A stretch of 64,000 nt of DNA from Sinotaia quadrata. Its lineage: Eukaryota; Mollusca; Gastropoda; Architaenioglossa; Viviparidae. Shown piece after piece: positions 26,160-38,894 of this stretch. A program made the position numbers and the translations under genes. The stretch lies in contig CM054181.1 of assembly GCA_028829895.1 (NCBI GenBank), forward strand, positions 33,482,259 through 33,546,258, in the 5' to 3' direction. The notes under the pieces are model-generated. The model was not told the DNA's origin and searched no databases. It worked only from the letters and a program-made list of their open reading frames with translations. The number at the start of each line of letters is the position of its first letter. The stretch's first letter is position 1.

Positions 26160-26405
26160 GTTCCCTTAATCCTAGGGTGTTTACGTGCCATCAATCAAAG
26201 GATTAGTGTATTATCAGTCTCAGAATTAGTGTCATCGGTCTTACAGTTAGTGTCATCAGTCCTAGAATTAGTGTCATCAGTATTTGAGTTAGGCTGTCAT
26301 CAGTTTTAAAGTTAGTGTGGTCATCACTCTTAGAGTTAAGGTGTCATCAGTTCTATCGCCATCACGTATTACTAGTCCTTTAGTTATTGTGTCCCAGTTG
26401 TCCTA
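26160..26405. repeat. Degenerate 25-30 bp tandem
   Basis: Repeated TTAGTGTCATCAGTC-like phrases with CTTAGAGTT variants. Units are diverged and unequal in length. Confidence 0.7.
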
Positions 26406-26499
26406 GGGATGGAGTGTGTTATCTGTTCTAAAGTTTCTTTATTTCTTCCTCCTTCTCACTTTCTATTCTTTTGTACTGCTGCAGTTTTTATTTCATTGA

Positions 26500-26838
26500 T
26501 TCTTTTGTTCGTTTGTTCCCTCGTTAGTTCGTTCTTTCGCTCGTTCTTTTATTGTTCGTTCGTTCTTTCATTCTTTCTTTTGTTCGTTCGTTCGTTCTTT
26601 CTTTTGTTAGTTCGTTCGTTCTTTCTTTTGTTAGTTCGTTCGTTCTTTCTTTTGTTAGTTCGTTCGTTCTTTCCTTTGTTCGTTCGTTCGTTCTTTCATT
26701 CTTTCTTTTGTTCGTTCGTTCGTTCTTTCATTCTTTCTTTTGTTCTTTCATTCGTTCTTTCTTTTGTTAGTTCGTTCGTTCACTTGCTCGTTCGTTCGTT
26801 CGTTCCTCTCTCCCTCTTTCGATAGTTCGTTCGTTCGT
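26500..26838. repeat. TTCG/TTCT pyrimidine minisatellite
   Basis: Runs of GTTCGTTCGTTCTTTCTTTT with GTTAGTTCG variants, about 330 bp. It gives long Ser/Phe/Val frames (to 138 codons) that are pure composition artefacts. Confidence 0.95.
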
Positions 26839-29325
26839 AAACAAAATCAGAATGTCGTGAACAATCAAATTAAACAACATCTTACAATCGTTCAATCTGC
26901 TCGTGAAATATCTGCCCGACGCAATAAACAAGACAACAACATTAGCCTCCACAATTAAGTACGACTTTTCTGTACTTGAGTTTGCTAATTAAGACAATTG
27001 TGGTATTTTAAACTTTCAAATAGAAAGAAAAAAAACAGCTTACCAAATTTTCAACAAACAGCTGTACAATTCAGCTAAATATTCTAATTAGAAAGTTGAC
27101 AAATCTTTTATTTTGAAATACTGTCCTGAAAAATTAGTCGTTTGAATGGAATGTAGAGCTTCCATCAGCAATATACTTGTTGACGTCGTATCTAGTCAAA
27201 AGAGTAAGAGAGTACAATGGACAGTTGCTGTTATTACACTTTTAAGAGGCCAACAAATGAAAACGACAACACACCAAATAAATAAGTAAAAGTTAAACAA
27301 AGCTTTACATATAAGGAAGGAATAAAACACATATTAAAAGCAAAGAAGAAAGAAAAGATAAGAACGAATAGAAATAAAAACAAAAAAAAACAACAACATA
27401 GTTCTCGAGGAGCAATAACAAAAAAAAAAAAAAAGAAAGAAAGAAAGAATGGAGCAAAAAAGTACTGTTTAAGACAAAAAAAACATTAATCTGATCGATA
27501 AAACGGTCTGTGTCTTCACTGGAGATATGCTGGTACTAATTGGCTTTTTTGAGATTTTTGTATTGATTAGTTCTTTATCTAATTAACTTGATTACTGGCT
27601 GGTTCTTACATAAAATATTTTTGCTTTACTTATTAAATCTTCATTTGAACCTCGCTTTATAATTGGTTTGGTTTGTTAATTCTGGTGATTCAGTTAAGCA
27701 GACATTCAGGTGACTCAGTAAAGTAGAAGTTCCTGATTAAAATTATTATTTGTTAATTGTTACAGTACTTTTTTCTACATTAATATTGTTAGTGCATTGT
27801 GAGGTTTACTCAGTGTACTCATCGGAATGGCTTACGTATGTCCGAATGCTTACTGAGAGCGAGCACACTAAAACAAAATAGAAACAACAAATATCAGACC
27901 GTTGCTCCAGTAGTACCCAGAATTAATTACGTGAATTAGCATCAAGAAGTTGATTAGTGTATTAAGCTTAAGCACATCTGAGCTAACTACATATTTATGG
28001 ATCTTCCAAGATATCATTCGACAATATGACGAAATATTATAGAAAGTGCCCTAATTCTACCAAATAATATTAGTTACGTCATAATATAGCCAATTGCATA
28101 CCTGCAACAAATCATCTGACTATGGCAAGAACAATGAAAATAATATAAATATCATGCCTTCAGCTTGAAAAGCAAATTTGTATGATCTGTCAAGGTTACT
28201 AAAATTGAAAAAAGTTCCATTATTTTTTAATGAATGATGAAATAGTGTGCACCTGCAGAAGTGAACTAATTTATTTATAGAGTTGTTCTTTGAAACGTTT
28301 GAGCGGAATTGATCCACAGCACGGGGTGAGCTATTTTTCTGTCAATGCCCTCATGCTTCATGCTTTGAACCAGTAAGAACACTGAAGACGTTGCTTGTAA
28401 ATATATTTTATGTTTTACTTTTTGTCTTTAGTATATTTCAGTATTCTGCATTCCAAATTTCAGCCATGTACGTTTTGTACAAATGAAGTAGTCGGCGACT
28501 CTGATTGGTTTTGCCAAATTGTCACTATTTGTTGTCTAGGAAGTTGCAAAATGTTGCATTGCATAGTTAGTGAAATGTATTTATATTCTTAATGTAGTCC
28601 AGCCGAAACTTTGCGAGTTTATCAGCTTTTACATTGCATGCTATGTTTATGTATGATGGTATTATATTATTTTAATCTCGTTTTAATTATTTAGACATTA
28701 ATATGATTTAGTATCAGATAGTTAAATTCTTATCTTTTCCCATAGTTATTTTGAAGCTCAGCAGCTGCCGAGAAAGAATGAGTAGCTATAAGGCATTTAC
28801 TACAATCGTGTTAGTCGTTCTTTGCCTGTGTTTTACTGCATGTCGTATGCGACCTGTGTTGTATGTAGAGAGTAGATAAACATGTACAATAAGGTTATTC
28901 CAAGGGTCGAATGGATGATGAGCATTGGATAACCCATTTTATTTTTTGTTGCTGTAAACTGTTGGAGACTTTCGAAAGAGAAATTTAATTTTTCTAACAT
29001 TATGTAAATTCTGAAGTCTGGGAGGAATATATCCATACCAATTATTCTAGTTCGCGATCTCGACTACAACAAATCGTTGGATACAATGTAACATGACATG
29101 TTTTCCTTTTACTAAAGGTATCATGGACTTGTATAATAGTGCTATAAATAATATATACGTAACTATGGTATAAGTTAGATAAATGTAACGGTTGACATTA
29201 AATTATTCTCATGTCTTGCACGTATGCAAAGAGTTGTGAACACCCTAATGTTTAATTGACTTATGTTGTTAGATCTTTGGCAGCGCCAGTGTAGAATGCG
29301 TTGCTTTATGTCTATCAAGGGTAGT
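26839..29325. other. AT-rich stretch, about 2.5 kb, without recognised genes
   Basis: Contains A-rich patches (27380-27440) and no clear repeats or coding relics. The frames present are short and composition-driven. Confidence 0.5.
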
Positions 29326-29327
29326 AT

Positions 29328-29485
29328 TGGTTTGCATGGAGTGTTTAATTTAATAAGGAGTGCTTCATTTAATAAGGAGTATTTTATTTAATGAATGTTT
29401 CATTTAATAAGGAGTACTTTATTTAATGAAGGGCGTTTCATTTGATAAGTTTGCATGAAGTGTTTCATTTGATAAGTTTGCTTAT
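29328..29485. repeat. Degenerate tandem of about 25 bp
   Basis: TTTCATTTAATAAGGAGT and TTTCATTTGATAAGTTTGC variants alternate. Confidence 0.8.
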
Positions 29486-30110
29486 TTTATGTCTCTGTCA
29501 TGAAGAGGGTAGTGATTGATGATATTTAACTGTAATATTTTATTCATATAATGGTAGTGAGTTAAACTCATGAGTTGCTTGGTTAGTCAATGACTGACAG
29601 AACTTAAAATTATAAGTTCTATATTATCAACTATCTGACTGAATAAGAGTCATTTAATTGCATTTCGTTTCAATGAGATTGTCTGCAGTTAGAATTTTTG
29701 TCTACATCTTAATCTAATCATATTTACTTATATTATTTTTAAGGTACGAGTTGTAATACACATAAGGGCATGGAAAGCTCTAAAATGATTGTATTGGGTT
29801 TAAAGTGAAATGAAAATGAATGTTTAGGGTTAAAGTGGTAATAGTAGATTAACTATACTACTAAGAAAAGGTAACTCTTTTCAGAGCCTAGAGTGAAGTT
29901 TCATAATATCTCCAATAGAGATTTAGGAACTTTAATATCAATAATAAGTGTCTTTGACAGTCTACTAAATTATCTCAGTTGTCACCCCGAGAAATTTAGG
30001 CATGCCGAGGGTTGGTGGGTGGTACAACTGACTACGTGCCGGTAGCATGTCATTCACAGAAGGTAGATTGCCTGCGTATGTAGACTATATTGATGCTAAG
30101 AGCGCCGACG
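29486..30110. other. Stretch without features
   Basis: Nothing recognised. Confidence 0.45.
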
Positions 30111-30115
30111 CTCTG

Positions 30116-30340
30116 GAATAGTCCTGAAGTGGCCGTTCCTATTGGCTCTGACGTCTTGTAGTGGCCATTCCTATTGGCTCTGACGTCTCTAAGTGGTCGT
30201 TCCTATTGGCTCTGACGTCTTGTAGTGGCCTGCCTATTGGCTCTGACGTCTCTAAGTGGTCGTTCCTATTGGCTCTGACGTCTTGTAGTGGCCTGCCTAT
30301 TGGCTCTGACGTCTTGAAGAGGTCGATCCTGAGAGGAATC
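30116..30340 (+). repeat. 31-33 bp minisatellite carrying ATTGG and TGACGTC
   Basis: Six units contain ATTGGCTCTGACGTC, each followed by TTGTAGTGGCC or TCTAAGTGGTCG. The two tail variants alternate, giving a period of about 64 bp. ATTGG is an inverted CCAAT box and TGACGTC is a cAMP-response-element-like core, so the unit resembles a promoter module. No gene start is visible nearby. Confidence 0.9.
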
Positions 30341-31280
30341 AAGTGCCGGAAATCTCCAAAATAGAATGTAACTATTTGAATGCCATTAATGGCAGTCTGC
30401 TGTGGGATGAACAACGTATATATTTGATTGTGTTACGACTGCTATTGATAATTATTGTTTAATTTGTTTGAGGGTTATGGTTATTTTTCAAAATGTACAA
30501 TTTTGAAGTAGGCCTATAGGTACGTAGTAGCCTGCCACTTGAAAGAAGTATGAAGAATTAGAGTTGTTAACGATTTATTGTATTTAGCGGTGTTCCGGTT
30601 GCTTTGAGTATCGGGGCTATTTATAAAGACACTTGCAAGCCTTTGATTAATGTGTGAGTGGATCTCTTTGAGTTGCACCTAGCATGTCTATGTTTCAGTG
30701 TCCTTCGTACTGTGTAAGTATCATAGCTCTATTTCTTTATATTGTTCACTTATATGTATTTTATTCTTTAAGTAAAGCGTTATTTTAAACAAATTATTTT
30801 ATTTATTCAAAAAATTACAAGTTACTGAAGCCATCACATACATTTAACCAAATTGCAATCTAATGTCACTGAGACAAGCCACCAGATTGGCCACTATCAT
30901 TTTAAACCACAGGCGTGTTGTGCATATTCATAAATTTCATTCTTCGATATACTCAAAGTACGCATTTGCATGTATGACGCGACAGTTATGATTACGCCAC
31001 CAAGTGGCGAGACCAGACATAAAAGATTCTCGAGATGCTGTAAGATGACGCTTGGAACCTTTCTCACTTTCATTTCATGCCCCTACCTCCTGATTAAGAT
31101 GACCTTCAGATAGCCAGGCCAGCGATTATTTGATATACTTTAAGCATACACCGCACGTCAGCATTGGAAAGAGTTCGTCTGCATTTATCTTGCAATCAGC
31201 TTGTTGCGTCTCGCGGATTATCGATTTCTAGGAGGCGCGAAAGCAACATGTTATTCTTTGCGCATTGGCGTAGTGAACTT
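30341..31280. other. Stretch without recognised genes
   Basis: About 0.9 kb. No coding relic or repeat identified. Confidence 0.45.
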
Positions 31281-31281
31281 T

Positions 31282-31935
31282 GTACTGTGTTCCTTCTAGA
31301 ATTTCATGTGACGTCTTTCATATTGCGCTGTGTTCCTTCTAGAATTTCATGTGACGTCTTTCATATTGCGCTGTGTTCCTTCTAGAATTTCATGTGACGT
31401 CTTTCATATTGCGCTGTGTTCCTTCTAGAATTTCATGTGACTTCTTTCATATTGCGCTCGTTTTCTAGCATTTCATGTGACTTCTTTCATATTGTACTGT
31501 GTTCCTTCTAGAATTTCATGTGACGTCTTTCATATTATACTGTGTTCCTTCTAGAATTTCTTGTGACTTCTTTCATATTATACTGTGTTCCTTCTAGAAT
31601 TTCTTGTGACTTCTTTCATATTGCGCTCGTTCTTGCATTTCGTTTCCCATTTCATACTTATTCCTTCTTCATTTCCCGTGTCTTGAAATTTTATTTCTAG
31701 TATGTTACTTTGTGTAACATTTGTTTTCTCTAGCATTTCTTTTGTCCTTTGGATTATATATTCCTTCAAGAATTTCATGTGACGTCGTTAATAATTGTAC
31801 CTTTAATTTCTAGAATATAAGGTGTCTTCTTTAATAATTGTACCTTTTATTTCAATTTTGTACTTTAAAAAATATCCTTCCTACATTTCATGTGCCATCT
31901 TTAATATTTGTTCTTTGATATATTGCATCGTCTTT
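31282..31935. repeat. 43-bp minisatellite decaying to the right
   Basis: Clean units (TGTGTTCCTTCTAGAATTTC, then ATGTGACGTCTTTCATATTG) start at 31286, 31329 and 31372. Units become degenerate after about 31450 and fade by about 31935. Several carry TGACGTC. Reverse frames here are not genes. Confidence 0.92.
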
Positions 31936-32130
31936 AATATAAGTTTAATAAATTATTCCAACTTTTAAAGTTGTTCTTTATTCTGCATCCAGCTGTAGTC
32001 ATCATTTCAACTTGTTGATTTGTACCATGAGAAATTCTGTTAATCCTTTTCGTGTTTTTCTCTGATTGCTTTGTCGAGTAACGTCCTCTTTTTCTTTGAA
32101 TTTTTTTGTCGCTAGTAACGTATTCGGATT
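31936..32130. other. Spacer
   Basis: Pyrimidine-biased with no clear feature. Confidence 0.4.
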
Positions 32131-32712
32131 TTCTTTTCTCTGGCTTGTAACTAACTCTTTTCTTTTCTCTGGCTTGTAACTAACTCTTTTCTTTTCTCTG
32201 GCTTGTAACTAACTCTTTTCCTTTCTCTGGCTTGTAACTAACTCTTTTCTTTTCTTTGGCTTGTAACTAACTCTTTTCTTTTCTCTGGCTTGTAACTAAC
32301 TCTTTTCTTTTCTCTGGCTTGTAACTAACTCTTTTCTTTTCTCTGGCTTGTAACTAACTCTTTTCTTTTCTCTGGCTTGTGACTAACTCTTTTCTTTTCT
32401 CTGGCTTGTAACTAACTCTTTTCTTTTCTCTGGCTTGTAACTAACTCTTTTCCTTTCTCTGGCTTGTAACTAACTCTTTTCTTTTCTTTGGCTTGTAACT
32501 AACTCTTTTCTTTTCTCTGGCTTGTAACTAACTCTTTTCTTTTCTCTGGCTTGTAACTAACTCTTTTCTTTTCTCTGGCTTGTAACTAACTCTTTTCTTT
32601 TCTCTGGCTTGTGACTAACTCTTTTCTTTTCTCTGGCTTGTAACTAACTCTTTTCTTTTCTCTGGCTTGTGACTAACTCTTTTCTTTTCTCTGGCTTGTA
32701 ATAAACTCTTCA
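32131..32712. repeat. 29-bp minisatellite with 232-bp higher-order repeat
   Basis: About 20 units of TAACTAACTCTTTTC plus TTTTCTCTGGCTTG. Variant positions recur exactly 232 bp (eight units) apart: extra C at 32221 and 32453, TTTGG variant at 32254 and 32486, and GTGACT variant at 32381 and 32613. So an eight-unit block was duplicated. Confidence 0.96.
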
Positions 32713-32724
32713 CTTTCTATTCGT

Positions 32725-33165
32725 ACTCCATCATTTCTTTGTGACGTCATATAACGTATTCAATCATATAAATTCCTCGTCGTATAACGTACTCTTTGTC
32801 AATCCTGTACTTTACCGTATTAAGCACTCCATTATTTAGCGTTGTGCACATCTTGTAATATCTCTGAACTTCTTCCAACATAGTATTGTTGTGTGTAGCA
32901 TGTAATATCTCTGAACTTCTTCCAACATAGTATTGTTGTGTGTAGCATGTAATATCTCTGAACTTCTTCCAACATAGTATTGTTGTGTGTAGCATGTAAT
33001 ATCTCTGAACTTCTTCCAACATAGTATTGCATAATGAATCTCATTACTTCATCGTATAGCGCACTCCATTAGCAATTCTTATGTTTCGTCGCATAATACA
33101 CTACATTATTCACCTTCGTGTTTCGTTAGATAACATACTTTATTGTTCATCTCTTGTTTTCGTCC
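32725..33165. repeat. 47-bp minisatellite within a degenerate 45-bp field
   Basis: Four near-identical units (TGTAATATCTCTGAACTTC, then CAACATAGTATTG) start at 32852, 32899, 32946 and 32993. Flanking sequence holds diverged relatives (CGTATAACG, then CACTCCATTA). TGACGTCAT occurs at about 32741. Confidence 0.9.
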
Positions 33166-33892
33166 TGTAAAGATTTGTAAAGTAGTATACTGTTGCTGTT
33201 TTATTAGACTGAAAGTTATTTTGCATTGATTAAATGAGTTATACCACACCGAATCTTCATCATGATTTGTGCTTTACATCTAAAGACGAACAGACACTTT
33301 CCTTAAATTTTGTTGTACCCTTCGCTCGACACGTTAATTTAAAGAAATAATAACGAAAAGAACAACAGATACCATTACATCTTTATGCTGTTAACAATGT
33401 CTCCACATTTCTTTGAGTTTGCTTTTTCATAGGATCTCAGTAAAATTATTCTATCGACTATTCCCCCATTTGTAGCAATTTTATCAATGCCAAGTCTGTC
33501 TTGCTCCGGCTCTAGTCACGTGACATTGTGCAGTGATAAGGACAAAAATACATACATCTCCTGCACACACTGGAATATATATCGAATAAAATGGCAGATC
33601 AGTTTAGAAATAAGGATACATTATCACTAATCAATGCAAGAAAACGATTTCATGTGAGAAAGAGAGAAAAGGAAACAGGCTGTACGATCATCCAGGTTCG
33701 GCGTGTCTGACAGGCCGACACACACACTGATCATTTATTATAAAACGTCATGTTTAGAACGCAAGAGTCGTGACTGTAAACACTATTGTTATTAGATGAA
33801 GAGTATTTACAATGTAGCATTTTGCAACTATGCATATTATCATTTACTATAGAGTATTTAGAATGCATTCTGTAATAAACACATCTAATTAA
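33166..33892. other. Stretch without features
   Basis: No gene or repeat recognised. Confidence 0.45.
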
Positions 33893-34212
33893 ATATAACT
33901 ATTGAGAATATAGTACGACATAACACATAATTATTAAATATAGCATGACACAACACATAATTATTAAATACAGTACGACATAACACATAATTATTAAATA
34001 TAGTACGACATAACACATAATTATTAAATATAGTACGACATAACACATAATTATTAAATATAGTACGACACAACACATAATTATTAAATACAGTACGACA
34101 TAACACATAATTATTAAATATAGTACGACATAACACATAATTATTAAATATAGTACGACATAACATATAATTATTAAATATAGTACGACATAACATATAA
34201 TTATTAAATATA
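33893..34212. repeat. 30-bp minisatellite, about 10 units
   Basis: Unit: ATAATTATTAAATATAGTAC followed by GACATAACAC. Because 30 is a multiple of three, two minus-strand frames of 116-136 codons stay open with a 10-residue repeat. This is not a gene signal. Confidence 0.96.
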
Positions 34213-34309
34213 GAGTCCTTATGACGTAGAATGTCGTAAATGGGCACATCAGTATTCAATATTGCGTATTCAGAATTTATCTTATAACCGTCCAATCATT
34301 ATTAAATAT

Positions 34310-34398
34310 TACTTAACAACTGCACACTATTATATACAAAGAATTTAGGGTCCAGTATGCACTATTATATACAAAGATTTTAGGTTCCAGTATGCACT
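34310..34398. repeat. 35-bp duplication
   Basis: CACTATTATATACAAAGA and GGGTCCAGTATG/GGTTCCAGTATG occur twice, at 34325 and 34360. Confidence 0.85.
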
Positions 34399-34629
34399 GG
34401 ACACACATTTACGTTGTTTAATAGCATCAACACCTTCTATCAAAGTGAAAGAATAATTGTAGACCTAATATTTGTTATCAAGTAAAAGAATGAGTTGGTT
34501 ATAAAGAATTTGGTAAGTGACAGAAATTTATTCTGATTAAGAAAATGGAGAGGATATATTGTGAAAATGAAAGAAATTATTTTTGAATTTAAAAAAAAAA
34601 TATTGGTCAATATTTACTTTCAAAGGGAA

Positions 34630-34745
34630 ACATGATAAAGATTGTGGTGAGTATTTATCCTGAAAGTGAAACAATAAGTTATGATAAAATATGTGGTGAG
34701 TATTTATCCTGAAAGTGAAACAATAAGTTATGTGGTGAGTATGTG
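34630..34745. repeat. Short tandem, about 40-50 bp
   Basis: GTGGTGAGTATTTATCCTGA and AGTGAAACAATAAGTTATG are repeated two to three times. Confidence 0.85.
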
Positions 34746-36204
34746 CTGTTAGATTGAAAAATTGAGTTTCTATAATGTACTCAGTAGGTCTATAGGATGT
34801 CTACAACATCATGTAATCAAGTTTAAAAAAACTGCACACAGCACACATTTTGTTTGAAAATGTGAAAACCACTGAAAGGGAGTGAGGCTTGCTAAGTAAG
34901 AATGGTTTATCCACTCTGTTCATCACCCCCCTCCCCCTCCTCTCGCACACGCGCACACACAAAGGCATTTTACTTGCTGTTTTACTATTGGAAACAAAAT
35001 ATTTTAATGTATTTTCATGTTCATGATTATCTTTAGTTTAAATAAAAGATATTTACTTTGTGAACATATTTAAACAATTTCCTCTATTATTTTCTCCACA
35101 CTTTCATTAATTTATGTGTTTGCAGTACAGTTACGTAGTTATGAAATTGCATCCTTTGATAGCATAACATTTAATGAATGTATAATGTTAGTGTAATTGT
35201 TATTTAAATGAAAGAAACTTTGGAGTTCTATGAAATTTGAAATTGAAGAGTAGTACGAGCGTTAAAATGAATCTGTTACCTATGTTGGCATATGTATACT
35301 TCTCAGTATGTGAGACACGACTGGAAGTATGGGTTGGCAAGTGCTGAGTAGGATTAATGTTAATATCATCATCCAACAGTAAGTGTGACAGAAAGCAGTG
35401 ATGCGTGAGCTGGAAACTACTAGTATTAACATTGCAATAAAGAGAATTGACAGGTGCGTTTGTCTACGACTGTCTAGCTGTCTGTCCAAGTCTGAAGGAA
35501 GCATGAACGAAGTTTGCTACACCAGACTGGTTAGTGAGCTAGAGTGGACATTCGAGTCCGGAATCTTACATTTATCCTGAGAACCCAAACTCTTCACCAT
35601 GCACAATTGAATTGAGAGAAATATCAAGGTTTAGTTGGTGAGAGTTCCTAAATGACAAATAGGAGCTAACAAAAAAAATGAAATGAAACCCTTATTTGGA
35701 AGATAAAACTTAGCACCTGTGAGAAATTGGAAATGTATATTTAAATTCTATTTTTTCTAATTAATTTTGAGAATGAAGAATGAGTATCACTTATTATTAG
35801 CTGTATTTCAAAGAAATTATAAAGAAGTATTTAAGATAATTAGAAATATATTAGAGATGAAACTTTGAGGAGGACCGTCATATTTAATAGGTTCCAAAGT
35901 TCCAATGCCAGATTATTTATATAATGATGAACCTGTATTGCTACAAACGACCTGGTTGGGTTTACAGACAGTCCTATAGAGTCTATGCTGAAGGCATCTA
36001 ACCCCCACCCACCCCAGCTTATACAAGAGAAGGCAACTCCTCTGTGTACGTGTTCCAGCGACGAGTAACCTGGGAGATTCAAGTAGCACAAGAAAAGACT
36101 GCTTATTCACTGTAAAATATGAATAGTCAACAAACACTAATTTTCAAGTTTATTCATCTCTAATTCCATTCTTTCTTTCATTCAAGTCTCAACTTACAGC
36201 ATCC
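34746..36204. other. Stretch of about 1.4 kb without recognised genes
   Basis: Contains overlapping short frames near 35280-35580 and 35840-36137 with no known domain. No repeat assigned. Confidence 0.45.
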
Positions 36205-36766
36205 TGTAACAGCATTTATTAGCCAGATACAAGCAAAGAACATAATAAATACAACATATCAACATTATAAACGTATTCACTAGAAACTGTGTCAAGTGTT
36301 TACCATAAAACATACGAGCAACTTAGTTCACAATTTATAGAAGAAATAATCTACTCACATAATACATCTCTACGTAAAACACAAGTATAAATTATCAATA
36401 GCAAAATGCCCGAAATATTTCTAAGTCTATTCTCTCTCAAACAGTCAGCTAACTCACCATTAAGTTAATGGCTACCTTTCATGACCAGACTTCTTGCCAC
36501 TCCAAATTCAAAGTGATTAGACAATGGAATTCTTCACAGCAGGTAAAGTTTTGATCTCAGCACATTGGCTGTCCTCGTTCTTGTAAATCTTAACCATTGG
36601 ATAATAAAAAAAACCTACTCATCCACCTAAAACTGATTTAGATTACATCAGCATGTCTAACACATTCTTTACCTGATTTGTTTACTTCCAACTTTGACAA
36701 TTAAAAATATCAACACAAGTAGTGCCCAAGGTCGTGTCACTTTGACATTTAAGAACTTACATAACA
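36205..36766 (-). mobile_element. Solo LTR-like element, about 560 bp
   Basis: On the minus strand it can be read from TGTTATGTAAG to GCTGTTACA, with TG...CA ends and an AATAAA polyadenylation signal near its end. The body matches 45150-45600 (plus) and 53495-53829 (minus), and its start matches 37785-37890. Shared landmarks are CTTGGGCACT, ATTATCCAATGGTTA and GAGTTAGCTGACTG. Flanking target duplications do not match, so the boundaries are approximate. Confidence 0.65.
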
Positions 36767-37429
36767 ATTACGTTTAGAAAAGGGCTAGGCAAATTTACTC
36801 CACCAAAGAGTGGATTGCAGGATATGCTACATATTGCTTTTGAGAGAAGGAATTTATCTGCTTTTATGAAAATTATTGATATTGCTTTTTAGTTTCATTG
36901 TACATTTTCTAATGCAGCCAAAGATTTTAATTTATTCTTTTCTTACAGAATTCTACATTGTTTATAGACTCTTTGCGCATTCCTTCAACTGTCTAGACTC
37001 TAAACATGTTTAGAGGTGACTGAATGTGAAGGGGGGGGGGGGGCTAATCGTTTAACTATACATCGATCTGTCTGGTGTAAATCTAATCATGCCAGTTTGT
37101 GGCTTGGCTTCTGTCTAAGCTGCGGGTGCGAGATCAGTGAGTGTGTCACACATCACTAACATTTATAATCACATTTACTCCATCTATAGGCCATAGTCAC
37201 TCCCTCCCCCGCCTCCGAAACAATGTTTGCTATTTAAAAAAGGCGTAGTCAACATTTTCTGTCAATTAATACGAGGTAGTTTATTTTATTATTTGATAAT
37301 TCTCTTTCATTCAATATAACCCCAATATGTCTTGGAGATTGTTGTAACTGTTACTATAAGATCTATTACAGCTATTGCTACTACGACTAACAAACTCCTA
37401 GCCATTGACTTATTTCTAATAACAACTCT
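36767..37429. other. Stretch with poly-G run
   Basis: A G run of about 14 lies at 37030-37043. Otherwise nothing recognised. Confidence 0.5.
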
Positions 37430-38105
37430 CTAGCTCATTACGTCCTGGCAATTATGATATATATTACGTCTTGGCAATTAATCATGATACAATATATTAT
37501 GTCTTGACAATTGATCATAATATAATACACTAAGTCTAGGTAATGTTTCATGATATAATACACTATGTATTGGTAAATAACTATGATATAACACATTGCC
37601 TCTTGTAATTAAACATGGTATAATGTATTATGTCTTGGTAATTAATCATGATATAATAATAGTAATAACTATGATATAATACACTACATCTTAGTAATAA
37701 ACTTTGATATAATACACTACATCTTAGTAATAAACTTTGATATAATACACTACATCTTGGTAATTAATCATTTAAATTTTTTATTTAAATTGTTAAATTG
37801 TCATAGTAACCCGACCTTGGGCACTCCTTATGATGGTTATTTTTGAGTGTCTGAGTTGAAGGTGAAAATGTGCTAGAATTTGATATAACACACACGATAT
37901 GTGTAATTAATCATGATGTAATACATTACTTCTTAACAGTTAACCATGATATAATACATAACGTCTTGGTAATTAATTATGATATAATGCACAATATCTT
38001 GGCAATTAATCACGGCATAATTCTCTACGTCTTGGTAAATAAATCATGATATAATGCACCATGTCTGGTAAATTAATAATGATATAATACACAACGGCTT
38101 GGTAC
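37430..38105. repeat. Degenerate tandem of about 33 bp, split by an LTR piece
   Basis: Repeated ATGATATAATACACTA and GTCTTGGTAATTAATC phrases with much divergence, interrupted at 37785-37890 by the LTR fragment. Confidence 0.85.
37785..37890 (+). mobile_element. LTR fragment inside minisatellite
   Basis: Starts TGTCATAGTAACCCGACC, continues TTGGGCACTCCTTATGATGG, and ends near GTGCTAGAATTTG. It matches the first 100 bp or so of the copy at 45178. Confidence 0.8.
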
Positions 38106-38338
38106 GTATTCAGGACATATTATGAAAGGACTAGCATGGTGCTGGCTGTCGATAGGAATAAATACCAACCCTGTAGAGACACATACATGCTAACCGTCAT
38201 GCAGACATAGGCATACTAAGTGTTAAAAATATTCACTAAATGCTATACAGACATGTTAAACGATCACATATATATGACACATTTGCTTTATAGTAAAATA
38301 TTTCAAAATCTTTTCTTAGTCGAATACGATTGCAAAGG

Positions 38339-38701
38339 TGTTTGATTTTGGTAAAAACTATTTGAAAGCTTGAATACACATGGATTTTGATTTTGGTAAA
38401 AACTATTTGAAAGCTTGAATACACATGGATTTTGATTTTGGTAAAAACTATTTGAAAGCTTGAATACACATGGATTTTGATTTTGGTAAAAACTATTTGA
38501 AAGCTTGAATACACATGGATTTTGATTTTGGTAAAAACTATTTGAAAGCTTGAATACACATGGATTTTGATTTTGGTAAAAACTATTTGAAAGCTTGAAT
38601 ACACATGGATTTTGATTTTGGTAAAAACTTTTTGAAAGCTTGAATACACATGGATTTTGATTTTGGTAAAAACTTTGAAAGCTTGAATACACATGGATTT
38701 T
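38339..38701. repeat. 45-bp minisatellite, eight units
   Basis: Unit: TTTTGGTAAAAACTATTTG, AAAGCTTGAATACACATGGA, TTTTGA. Near-identical copies indicate recent expansion. Minus-strand frames of 138-152 codons repeat a 15-residue unit and are not a gene. Confidence 0.96.
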
Positions 38702-38894
38702 CCGTACTACTGCTGACAAAGATCATGACTTCATAGAGATCTTAATCATGTAATAAGTTCCAAACGCTTTACAATATTACTAATAAATATGCATTAAACA
38801 ACTATATAAGCTATTCAAAGCACATTCTAAAACTAGAAATAATACAACCAAACAAAATGTTATGACAACTAGGAAAATGAGAATATATACTGAT
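38702..38894. other. Spacer
   Basis: Nothing recognised. Confidence 0.4.

Noticed and set aside
26409..26825. 138-codon Ser/Phe/Val frame, possibly a membrane protein
   Set aside because: It is a TTCG/TTCT repeat. Several frames are open and the hydrophobicity is a composition artefact.
31164..31385. 73-codon forward frame with a repeated end
   Set aside because: Its C-terminal half is the 43-bp minisatellite and the N-terminal half shows no family.
33893..34212. Regular repeats that could be mistaken for a CRISPR array
   Set aside because: Units are contiguous without unique spacers, the genome is evidently eukaryotic, and no cas-like protein is present.
33885..34295. Long repetitive open frames over minisatellites (also 30139, 32747, 38236, 40111, 41332, 59237)
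   Set aside because: The repeat periods are multiples of three or happen to lack stops, so frames stay open by construction. Other frames are equally open.
36205..36766. Claim of a complete solo LTR with target duplication
   Set aside because: The TG...CA ends are plausible, but the flanking bases do not form a matching duplication, so only an approximate LTR is called.
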